In this document: positions 1 through 5,074 of the stretch, piece by piece
Position numbering within the stretch: position 1 is the stretch's first letter
How the letters are laid out: each line of letters starts with the position of its first letter
Source of the DNA: an uncultured Clostridia bacterium
GTDB lineage: Bacteria; Bacillota; Clostridia; Oscillospirales; Acutalibacteraceae
Reading direction: 5' to 3'
Length of the DNA stretch: 7,390 bases
Assembly (NCBI GenBank): GCA_937876375.1
Contig: CALEHY010000013.1
Location: forward strand, 1 to 7,390
Program-made: the position numbers and the translations under genes
The notes under the pieces: model-generated
Database searches by the model: none
Told to the model about the DNA's origin: nothing
Seen by the model: the letters and a program-made list of their open reading frames with translations, nothing else

Positions 1-121
1 CGGATATCATCCGCCCGCTTATAATTGCTGTCTGCAAGACCATTAATTTTCAATTCATTTTGTCTTGTCGCAATACCAAAAATAACTGCCATAGCGAAAT
101 TAAAACTTCGTTATGGCAGTT
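1..121 (-). repeat. Left copy of composite inverted repeat, cut by window edge
   Basis: Read on the minus strand, this segment holds in order a 15-bp terminator stem, GGTATTGCGACAAGACAAAA, AATTGAAAATTAATGG, TCTTGCAGAC, and the start of a CGGGCGGAT...ATCCG hairpin. The same blocks occur in the same order on the plus strand at 3122-3288. By hand alignment I count about 12 substitutions in 120 aligned bases, plus two gaps of 25 and 22 bases in this copy. The two copies face each other around the SDR and ene-reductase genes. The left end of the element lies outside the window. It carries no coding sequence. Confidence 0.85.
78..121 (-). terminator. Rho-independent terminator of the SDR gene
   Basis: Arms at 84-98 and 107-121 (AACTGCCATAGCGAA / TTCGTTATGGCAGTT) pair over 15 bp with one G-T wobble and an 8-nt loop. 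On the minus strand the stem is followed by ATTTTTGG. It starts 24 nt after the SDR stop codon. The plus strand also has T-rich sequence after it (123-139), so it may work in both directions. The stem is almost the same as the one that ends the ene-reductase gene at 3122-3157. Confidence 0.88.
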
Positions 122-144
122 CGTCTTTTGATTTTTTCTTATAT

Positions 145-912
145 TTATTTGCTTAAGAATCTGTTGAATTTGTTTTTCTCTAGTTTTAGGTAGATGCTCT
201 TGATTGGTGGGCAGATGGTGAATAGCACACCAGATAGGGTGAACAGCTTGCTAGGGTTGACAGCTTTTTTGCCCTTTTCGATACCTTTTACCATTTGCTT
301 TGCTACATGGCTTGGCTGTTGAACTGGGAATGGCTTTTCAAATTCTTTTTTGTTTGCTGCTTTGAAGAAATTTGTATCGGTTGCGATAGGGTATAGGCAG
401 GTCAGCTTGATATTCTTTGGCAATTCGTAGCGTAGACCCTCTTGGAATCCATGCATTGCAAATTTTGATGCAGAGTATAGTGTGAATCCTGGCATTGCCA
501 TCTTGCCAATGGCTGACACAGTGATAGCGTAGTGACCCTCTCTACCATTTAGGTAGTCCCTATATTTCTCATATGTATAGATAGGGGAGAATACATTTGT
601 CTCGAACATTCTCTTGCATCTATCCCAGTCTGTGTAGTCCAGTGCCTCGTAGTATGGGTATCCAGCATTAGCGTAGAAGATATTAATATCTCCCATAGCC
701 TCGTGTGCCTTTTCGAATATTAGATCAACATTTTCCTTTGATGATACGTCACATTGCATAGGTATACAGTTGTCAGCAAAGCCCTCTAGTTTGTCAGTGT
801 TGATATCAACAGCGAACACAGTATTGCTCTTTTCTGCACATAGTAGCTTTAGTGTCTCTAGTCCGATACCGCTGTTTGCACCTGTTAGAACGATTTTTTT
901 ATTCTTTATCAT
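145..912 (-). CDS. Classical short-chain dehydrogenase/reductase (SDR), NAD(P)-dependent
   Basis: This 255-residue protein should be a cytosolic oxidoreductase that interconverts an alcohol and a ketone using a nicotinamide cofactor. Seen directly: the Rossmann motif TGANSGIG (10-17), Asp36 at the end of beta-2 (which in this family favours NAD over NADP), Asp55, NAG (82-84), and the catalytic set Asn106, Ser133, Tyr146 and Lys150 in YSASK. The usual PG after beta-6 is replaced by YP (174-175). The C-terminal part (about 222-242) is hydrophobic and followed by a basic tail, so loose membrane association is possible. The start is fixed by GGAGGT at 919-924, six bases upstream of ATG. It is divergently transcribed from the ene-reductase. 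A 7alpha/3alpha-hydroxysteroid dehydrogenase-like role is one option, but the family is too broad to name a substrate. Confidence 0.92.
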   Translation of the reverse strand: MIKNKKIVLTGANSGIGLETLKLLCAEKSNTVFAVDINTDKLEGFADNCIPMQCDVSSKENVDLIFEKAHEAMGDINIFYANAGYPYYEALDYTDWDRCKRMFETNVFSPIYTYEKYRDYLNGREGHYAITVSAIGKMAMPGFTLYSASKFAMHGFQEGLRYELPKNIKLTCLYPIATDTNFFKAANKKEFEKPFPVQQPSHVAKQMVKGIEKGKKAVNPSKLFTLSGVLFTICPPIKSIYLKLEKNKFNRFLSK

Positions 913-939
913 ATTACTACCTCCAAGTTTCTTATCTAA

Positions 940-968
940 ATTATATTGTATCTTATATTCCTTGTCAA
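940..968 (-). promoter_or_regulatory. Sigma-A promoter of the SDR gene
   Basis: On the minus strand TTGACA (968-963) and TATAAT (945-940) are both perfect consensus and are separated by exactly 17 bp. The start of transcription should fall near 933, giving a leader of about 20 nt that contains the GGAGGT ribosome binding site. Confidence 0.85.
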
Positions 969-979
969 ATATAATACTC

Positions 980-1008
980 TTGAATTAATATTTAATTACA
1001 GTTATAAT
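980..1008 (+). promoter_or_regulatory. Sigma-A promoter of the ene-reductase gene
   Basis: TTGAAT (980-985) and TATAAT (1003-1008) are separated by 17 bp. Transcription should start near 1014-1016, which leaves a very short leader before the ATG at 1032. It lies back to back with the SDR promoter; the two -35 boxes are only 11 bp apart, so one bound regulator could affect both genes. Confidence 0.8.
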
Positions 1009-1018
1009 AGTATCATAT

Positions 1019-1034
1019 GGAGGGATATGTTATG
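1019..1034 (+). promoter_or_regulatory. Ribosome binding site that sets the ene-reductase start
   Basis: GGAGGG at 1019-1024 lies seven bases before ATG at 1032. An in-frame ATG at 1017 overlaps this site and would be at or next to the predicted transcription start, with no ribosome binding site of its own. The ATG at 1032 is therefore the better start, and the protein then begins MKYEKLFSPM, as usual for the family. Confidence 0.85.
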
Positions 1035-3095
1035 AAATATGAAAAGCTATTCTCACCAATGAAGATTGGTACAACAGAGATAAAAAATAGAGTTGTTATG
1101 GCTCCAATGCTTATGGGCCTTGGCAAATTCGATGGTTGTCCTACTGATATGATGATGGACTACTATGAGGAGCGTGCCAAGGGTGGCACTGGTCTGATTA
1201 TTACCGAGATTACTCGTGTTAACGATGTTCACGGTGCATCAGCATTTGCACAGCTTTCTATGTCTCACGACAAGAATGGTGAGGCACTAAAGGAGATGGC
1301 TGACAGAATACACAAGCACGGTAGCAAGCTTTTTGTTCAGCTACACCACCCAGGTCGTCAGAATCTTGGTCTACTTATCGGCACAGTGCCTATGAGTATC
1401 GCTATGGATAAGGCTTTGCCATTTTATTCAAAGATGCTATATTCTATCGTTCCTGCTGGTAAGGTGCTTATGGAAAAGCATTTAGTGCCTAGGGTAGTTG
1501 CTCCATCTGTTGCAGAGCGTAGCTATTTTGCTGACTCTAATATGAAGGCTCTGTCAAAAAAAGAGATAGAAAAGCTTATCACCCAGTTTGTTGATGCTGC
1601 TGTTAGAGTTAAGAACGCTGGTGCTGATGGTGTGGAGCTACACGCATCACATGGATACCTAATTCAGCAATTCCTCAGCCCTAACACCAATCATCGTACT
1701 GATGAGTATGGTGGATCATTAGAGAACAGAATGAGATTTCTTCTTAATATCATCAAGGGCATTAGGGAAAAATGTGGCGATTTTCCACTTATCGTTCGTC
1801 TAACTGTTGACGAGTGTTATTCATATATCGGACAGCCTAACAAGGGCTACAATCTCACAGAGGGTGTTGAGATGGCAAAGCGACTTGAAAAGGCTGGTAT
1901 CGACGCTATTGACGTATCATCTGCAGCGTACGACACATTCAATTACTGGCTTGAGCCTACCTCTTTTGAGTGCGGATGGAGAGCATATATGGCAAAGGCT
2001 GTTAAGGAGGCTGTGTCTATCCCAGTCATCGCTGCTAACCTTATTCGTTCTCCAGAGCAGGCTGAAAAACAGCTTGAGGATGGCATTCAGGATTTCATTT
2101 CACTTGGTCGTCCACATATTGCTGATCCTCATTGGGTAGAAAAGGCACAGGCTGGTCATCCAGAGGATATCAAGCGTTGTATCTGCTGTTTGTATTGTAT
2201 TGAGAGCATGCAGAATAATGCCTATACTGGTGGTCACGGTGAATGTTCCGTTAACCCTCGTGTTGGCAGAGATAATATTGAGCTAAACAAGAATGGTGCT
2301 GGCAAGAAGGTTGTTGTAGTAGGTGCTGGACCAGCTGGTCTAACTGCTGCCGAAACTCTTGCAGAGCGTGGCTTTGCTGTTACTGTTATTGAGAAAGAGG
2401 AGAAGGCTGGTGGTCAGCTTATCCTTGCTGCTGCACCACCTAACAAAGAGAAGATTGGCTGGTGTATCGAGGATCTTGTTACCTCTTGTACTAAGAAGGG
2501 TGTAGAGTTTGTTTACAGCACCGAGGCTAACGAGGATATTATCAAATCATATGACCCATATGCTGTTATCATCGCTACTGGTGCTGACGCTGTAAAGCCT
2601 ATGAGTATCAAGGGTGCTGATGGTGACAATGTGTACACCTCTACTGATATTTTGTCTGATGCTGTTCAGCTTGATGGAAAGACTGTTGCTGTTATCGGTT
2701 CTGGTATGACTGGACTTGAAACAGCAGAAAAGCTAGTGCAGACTAATACTCCATTCCTTGTAGAAATGGCAGATACTGTTGCACCTGGCACATGGCATCA
2801 GCATGTTGACGATGCTACTAGACGCCTTGGTGAGCACGATACAAAGTTCCACACCTCTACCAAGCTTGTAGAGATTGGTGAAAAGGGTATTATCGTCGAG
2901 TCAGTTAAGGATGGCAACCGTCAGGAGCTACCTTGTGACGCTGTTGTGTTCGCTGTTGGTTCTCGTAGTAATTCATCACTTTATGCTGATTGCAAGGATA
3001 AATTCAGCAAGATATTCAACATTGGCGATTCTGTCAAGGTTGGTCGTATCGCAGATGCAACCAAGGCAGCTTTCAATATCGCTATTGAATTATAA
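1032..3095 (+). CDS. FMN/[4Fe-4S]/FAD ene-reductase (2,4-dienoyl-CoA reductase / enoate reductase / BaiCD-BaiH family)
   Basis: The 687-residue protein has the three-part layout of this family: an Old Yellow Enzyme TIM barrel (about 1-370), an Fe-S cysteine cluster, and an FAD/NAD(P)H domain (about 425-687). Seen directly: QLHHPGR (103-109), the active-site stretch HASHGYL with His204 and His207, RTDEYGGSLENR, SLGRPHIADP, cysteines 383, 385, 386, 389 and 405, GAGPAG (431-436) for FAD, GSGMTG (556-561) for NAD(P)H, and a closing GD...A motif at 665-675. Known members pass hydride from NAD(P)H through FAD, Fe-S and FMN to an activated C=C bond. Cys spacing CxxCxxCx15C is closer to trimethylamine dehydrogenase than to FadH (CxxCxxxC). 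About 40 residues after HHPGR (112-152) look like an insertion relative to FadH. The substrate cannot be read from the sequence; a steroid, bile-acid or aromatic enoate reductase is possible. Confidence 0.93.
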   Translation: MKYEKLFSPMKIGTTEIKNRVVMAPMLMGLGKFDGCPTDMMMDYYEERAKGGTGLIITEITRVNDVHGASAFAQLSMSHDKNGEALKEMADRIHKHGSKLFVQLHHPGRQNLGLLIGTVPMSIAMDKALPFYSKMLYSIVPAGKVLMEKHLVPRVVAPSVAERSYFADSNMKALSKKEIEKLITQFVDAAVRVKNAGADGVELHASHGYLIQQFLSPNTNHRTDEYGGSLENRMRFLLNIIKGIREKCGDFPLIVRLTVDECYSYIGQPNKGYNLTEGVEMAKRLEKAGIDAIDVSSAAYDTFNYWLEPTSFECGWRAYMAKAVKEAVSIPVIAANLIRSPEQAEKQLEDGIQDFISLGRPHIADPHWVEKAQAGHPEDIKRCICCLYCIESMQNNAYTGGHGECSVNPRVGRDNIELNKNGAGKKVVVVGAGPAGLTAAETLAERGFAVTVIEKEEKAGGQLILAAAPPNKEKIGWCIEDLVTSCTKKGVEFVYSTEANEDIIKSYDPYAVIIATGADAVKPMSIKGADGDNVYTSTDILSDAVQLDGKTVAVIGSGMTGLETAEKLVQTNTPFLVEMADTVAPGTWHQHVDDATRRLGEHDTKFHTSTKLVEIGEKGIIVESVKDGNRQELPCDAVVFAVGSRSNSSLYADCKDKFSKIFNIGDSVKVGRIADATKAAFNIAIEL

Positions 3096-3121
3096 ATATT
3101 AAAGGACAATCTTAACGAGAT

Positions 3122-3164
3122 ACTGCCATAACGAATTATTTTTTTCGTTATGGCAGTTATTTTT
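3122..3164 (+). terminator. Rho-independent terminator of the ene-reductase gene
   Basis: ACTGCCATAACGAA (3122-3135) pairs perfectly with TTCGTTATGGCAGT (3144-3157) around an 8-nt loop, followed by TATTTTTG. It starts 26 nt after the stop codon. The stem is nearly identical to the SDR terminator at 84-121 and is the first block of the inverted repeat. Confidence 0.92.
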
Positions 3165-3271
3165 GTATTTAATATTGTTAGATATTTTTGGTATCGTGAC
3201 AAGACAAAACGAATTGAAAATTGAAAAATGGAGAATTGAAAATTAATGGTCTTGCAGACGGTAATTTTAAG

Positions 3272-3296
3272 CGGGCGGATAATATCCGCCCCTACA
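3272..3296 (+). repeat. Hairpin repeat 1 (CGGGC...CCCCTAC type)
   Basis: GGGCGGATA (3273-3281) and TATCCGCCC (3283-3291) form a 9-bp perfect inverted repeat with a single central base, flanked by CGGG on the left and CTAC on the right. It forms the end of the composite repeat. The same hairpin, cut short, is at positions 1-18. Confidence 0.8.
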
Positions 3297-3320
3297 TAAA
3301 TCTTGATTATTAGAACAATC

Positions 3321-3344
3321 GTAGGGGAAGATATCATCTTCCCG
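3321..3344 (-). repeat. Hairpin repeat 2, opposite orientation, changed stem
   Basis: GTAGGGGAAGAT ATC ATCTTCCCG has 8-bp arms GGGAAGAT (3325-3332) and ATCTTCCC (3336-3343). Against repeat 1 read on the other strand, the stem pairs C-G/G-C have become A-T/T-A on both sides, so pairing is kept while the sequence changes. Outer arms GAACAAT (3313-3319) and ATTGTTC (3351-3357) could extend the fold. Confidence 0.75.
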
Positions 3345-3371
3345 TTTTATATTGTTCAAAGAATGACACAT

Positions 3372-3396
3372 GCGGGCGATTGATAATCGTTTCTAC
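3372..3396 (+). repeat. Hairpin repeat 3, degenerate
   Basis: GCGGGCGATT GAT AATCGTTTCTAC keeps the GCGGGC start and CTAC end of repeat 1. CGATT/AATCG pairs perfectly and the outer three pairs are G-T wobbles, so a folded RNA would still form. It starts about 50 bases after repeat 2, which itself starts about 50 bases after repeat 1. Confidence 0.6.
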
Positions 3397-3429
3397 GAAT
3401 GTCTGTTCCGATAAAGTTGTAGCAGTAAT

Positions 3430-3444
3430 TTGTTATAATAACAA
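3430..3444. other. AT-rich palindrome TTGTTATAATAACAA
   Basis: A perfect 7+1+7 dyad that contains TATAAT (3434-3439). No -35 box lies at a proper distance, and no gene follows on the plus strand, only the terminator of the ung operon. A protein binding site or chance are both possible; it recalls the 16-bp palindrome at 6880-6895. Confidence 0.4.
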
Positions 3445-3466
3445 GATAAAACAAAACATAATTTTG

Positions 3467-3503
3467 CATTAAAATAACGGAGCAGTTTTACTGCTCCGTT
3501 ATT
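3467..3503 (-). terminator. Rho-independent terminator of the membrane protein-ung operon
   Basis: AATAACGGAGCAG (3473-3485) and CTGCTCCGTTATT (3491-3503) form a perfect 13-bp stem with a 5-base loop. On the minus strand the stem runs into TTATTTTAATG. It begins 49 nt after the ung stop codon. The plus side also has T-rich sequence, but no plus-strand gene ends here. Confidence 0.87.
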
Positions 3504-3551
3504 CATTAATCTTCGTTGTGGTATCTTGTCTAACGAGATTGTCCTTTTGCC

Positions 3552-4223
3552 TTACCATTTTATTGGTGGGATATTTAGTTCGGTCAGCTTGGAGTTGATT
3601 TTGCTGTATGGCTTGCTGCCAAAAAATCCTCTGTATGCTGATAGTGGGCTTGGGTGTGCCGACTCGATGATGAGCGACTTGTTGTTTTTGATAAGTCGCT
3701 TTTTCTTTTTTGCGTTGCCACCCCATAGCACGAATATTACTGGCGATTTGTTCTCGTCAATCAGCTCGATTAGTCGGTCGGTAAATGGCTCCCATATCTG
3801 TGCCATCGAGTTAGCTTGACCTTCGATTACGCTGAGGGCTGTGTTGAGCAGTAGTACGCCTTGCTCTGCCCAGTCGGACAAATCCGTTGTCACCCTAGTG
3901 ATGCCCAAATCATCCTCTAGCTCCTTGTACATATTGCGTAGGGATGGTGGCATCTTGACACCTTCATATACCGAGAATGCCAGTCCGTTCGCTTGGCCGA
4001 TTTCGTGATATGGGTCTTGACCCAGTATTACCACCTTGACATTGTCAAATGGGGTCAAGTCTAGCGCACGATAGATATTGGTCTGCGTTATCTTGCCATT
4101 TTCCACCACAGTTGGTGGAAAAATCGTCTGTCCGTCGCTGATTTTTTGTACAACATCGTTTATGGCGATATCGTTGTACTCCTTTATTTTTTCGTCAGCT
4201 AAAATATCGTTCCAGTTCATCAT
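3552..4223 (-). CDS. ung: Uracil-DNA glycosylase, family 1
   Basis: Ung cuts uracil from DNA as the first step of base excision repair, acting in the cytosol on single- and double-stranded DNA. The 223-residue protein has the usual family length. Seen directly: the water-activating loop GQDPYH (68-73, catalytic Asp70), Phe83 which stacks on uracil, Asn127 in LLLNTALSV for uracil recognition, and HPSPLSAYRGFFGS (190-203) with catalytic His190 and the intercalating Leu194. In the GQANS loop (135-139) the usual next His is Met140. The start ATG (4223-4221) overlaps the TGA of the upstream membrane protein gene as ATGA and has only a weak upstream purine stretch, so it is probably translated by coupling; a second ATG follows at once. 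Confidence 0.97.
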   Translation of the reverse strand: MMNWNDILADEKIKEYNDIAINDVVQKISDGQTIFPPTVVENGKITQTNIYRALDLTPFDNVKVVILGQDPYHEIGQANGLAFSVYEGVKMPPSLRNMYKELEDDLGITRVTTDLSDWAEQGVLLLNTALSVIEGQANSMAQIWEPFTDRLIELIDENKSPVIFVLWGGNAKKKKRLIKNNKSLIIESAHPSPLSAYRGFFGSKPYSKINSKLTELNIPPIKW

Positions 4224-4903
4224 TTGTTCTCGTTATAGCTCTTTTTACGGAGCAAAATCATAAATATCATACCTGCTATCCCACCAATGGTGTTCATCAT
4301 CATATCGGTCATTGTGTCGACTAGACCTAGATAGCCATATTCGTTGTGATATTTTGCAAGGTCAAATCCAGCTGTTTCGACACCAGCGATAGAGAGCTGT
4401 AGATTTGTACCGTGGAGCGAGTCCATAAGGAACTCGTATATCTCCCATCCAACAGCGATTGACATAGCAAACATTAAGCCAAACATTGCTGCAAGAATGA
4501 TTGAGCACTGCCCCTTTTTTCTCTGTAGGATGAATGCAAAGTCGAATGCAAATACAGCACTAACCATACCGGACAAACAGTGCATAATGATATCATAGAA
4601 CCAGATCTTGTCGAACAGCTCTAGGTATGAGCCAAATGGGATACCAGCACATATAATAATGTTTAGCATAGTTTGGCTGAGTGGTGGTACCTCTTCAATA
4701 AAGCTACCGTTACCAAAAACTTGGAACAAATCCCATAGGTGAGTAAAGCATAGACAAGCAATGCTCTCTCCCATCATGATATAGTCGCCCTCAATGATTG
4801 AGTACACGATACACACGATGAGCACTATTCGTAGTATTATCCAAAATATAAGATGACCCTTTGGCATAGTGTCAATAGGGTACTTTTTAACTTTATAAGC
4901 CAT
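4220..4903 (-). CDS. Multi-pass membrane protein, possibly DUF2238/YjdF-like
   Basis: A 227-residue protein of unknown function, first in an operon with ung. Hydrophobic segments can be seen at about 18-38, 41-60, 78-95, 103-126, 133-158 and 200-218, so five or six membrane spans. Polar residues inside or next to these spans form a recognisable pattern: Asp104-x3-His108, Trp153-Glu154-x2-Glu157 and Asp196-Thr-x2-Asp200 with a following Asn204 and GG. This H...E..E...DT..DM pattern recalls the YjdF/DUF2238 membrane family from memory, but I could not test it. Start: GAGGA at 4911-4915, seven bases before ATG. The C-terminus (KKSYNENK) is charged and cytosolic. A role in DNA repair is not implied by its neighbour. 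Confidence 0.85.
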   Translation of the reverse strand: MAYKVKKYPIDTMPKGHLIFWIILRIVLIVCIVYSIIEGDYIMMGESIACLCFTHLWDLFQVFGNGSFIEEVPPLSQTMLNIIICAGIPFGSYLELFDKIWFYDIIMHCLSGMVSAVFAFDFAFILQRKKGQCSIILAAMFGLMFAMSIAVGWEIYEFLMDSLHGTNLQLSIAGVETAGFDLAKYHNEYGYLGLVDTMTDMMMNTIGGIAGMIFMILLRKKSYNENK

Positions 4904-4932
4904 TTTTCGTTCCTCATAAATATATTTTTAAT

Positions 4933-4962
4933 AATATACCATAATTATAATAATCTAGTCAA
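4933..4962 (-). promoter_or_regulatory. Promoter of the membrane protein-ung operon
   Basis: On the minus strand TTGACT (4962-4957) and TATATT (4938-4933) are 18 bp apart. The spacing and boxes are good but not perfect. It reads away from the acyl-CoA ligase promoter, 33 bp distant. Confidence 0.65.
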
Positions 4963-4995
4963 ATATAAAATAAAAATAAACTATTTCAAAATCGT

Positions 4996-5024
4996 TTGTA
5001 TTTTAATTATTCATTTGATATAAT
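4996..5024 (+). promoter_or_regulatory. Sigma-A promoter of the acyl-CoA ligase, extended -10
   Basis: TTGTAT (4996-5001) and TATAAT (5019-5024) are 17 bp apart, and TG at 5016-5017 gives an extended -10. Transcription should start near 5031. Confidence 0.8.
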
Positions 5025-5039
5025 TATTCTAGCAATTAA

Positions 5040-5053
5040 TGGACGACTGTCCA
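5040..5053. promoter_or_regulatory. Candidate operator TGGACGACTGTCCA
   Basis: A perfect 5+4+5 dyad lying about 10-23 bases after the predicted transcription start and 11 bases before the GAGGG ribosome binding site (5064-5068) of the acyl-CoA ligase. Its size and G/C content in very A+T-rich surroundings fit a repressor site, for example of a TetR-type regulator, a family that often controls acyl-CoA genes. No regulator gene is in the window. A weak RNA hairpin is the alternative. Confidence 0.55.
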
Positions 5054-5074
5054 AAAGATATATGAGGGTTTAAT

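Larger units (their letters stand above)
3122..3296 (+). repeat. Right copy of composite inverted repeat
   Basis: This is the mirror copy of 1-121. Blocks in order: terminator stem (3122-3157), a 25-base segment absent from the left copy (bounded by ATTTTTG at 3159-3165 and 3184-3190), GGTATCGTGACAAGACAAAA (3190-3209), a doubled GAATTGAAAATT (3211-3222 and 3233-3244, period 22) that is single on the left, AATGGTCTTGCAGAC, and the GGGCGGATA hairpin ending CCCCTAC (3272-3296). No reading frame in it looks coding. Confidence 0.85.

Noticed and set aside
770..988. Plus-strand open frame opposite the SDR start
   Set aside because: It is antisense to a clear SDR gene, runs over its promoter, and has no ribosome binding site or recognisable domain.
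1017..1031. In-frame ATG at 1017 as start of the ene-reductase
   Set aside because: It overlaps the GGAGGG ribosome binding site and lies at the predicted transcription start; the ATG at 1032 has ideal spacing and gives the usual family N-terminus.
1..3296. Insertion sequence or composite transposon with its own transposase
   Set aside because: Neither gene inside encodes a transposase or recombinase, so any mobility would need enzymes from elsewhere.
2981..3337. Minus-strand open frame across the ene-reductase end and the repeat
   Set aside because: It crosses a terminator and repeat DNA and overlaps the conserved C-terminus of the ene-reductase; its composition is that of translated repeat.
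3272..3396. CRISPR array
   Set aside because: The three units alternate in orientation and differ in sequence, and the intervals are too few; they are palindromic intergenic repeats and no cas gene is present.
3434..3439. TATAAT as a promoter -10 box
   Set aside because: The nearest -35-like sequence (TTGTAG, 3417-3422) is only 11 bp away, and nothing but a terminator lies downstream.
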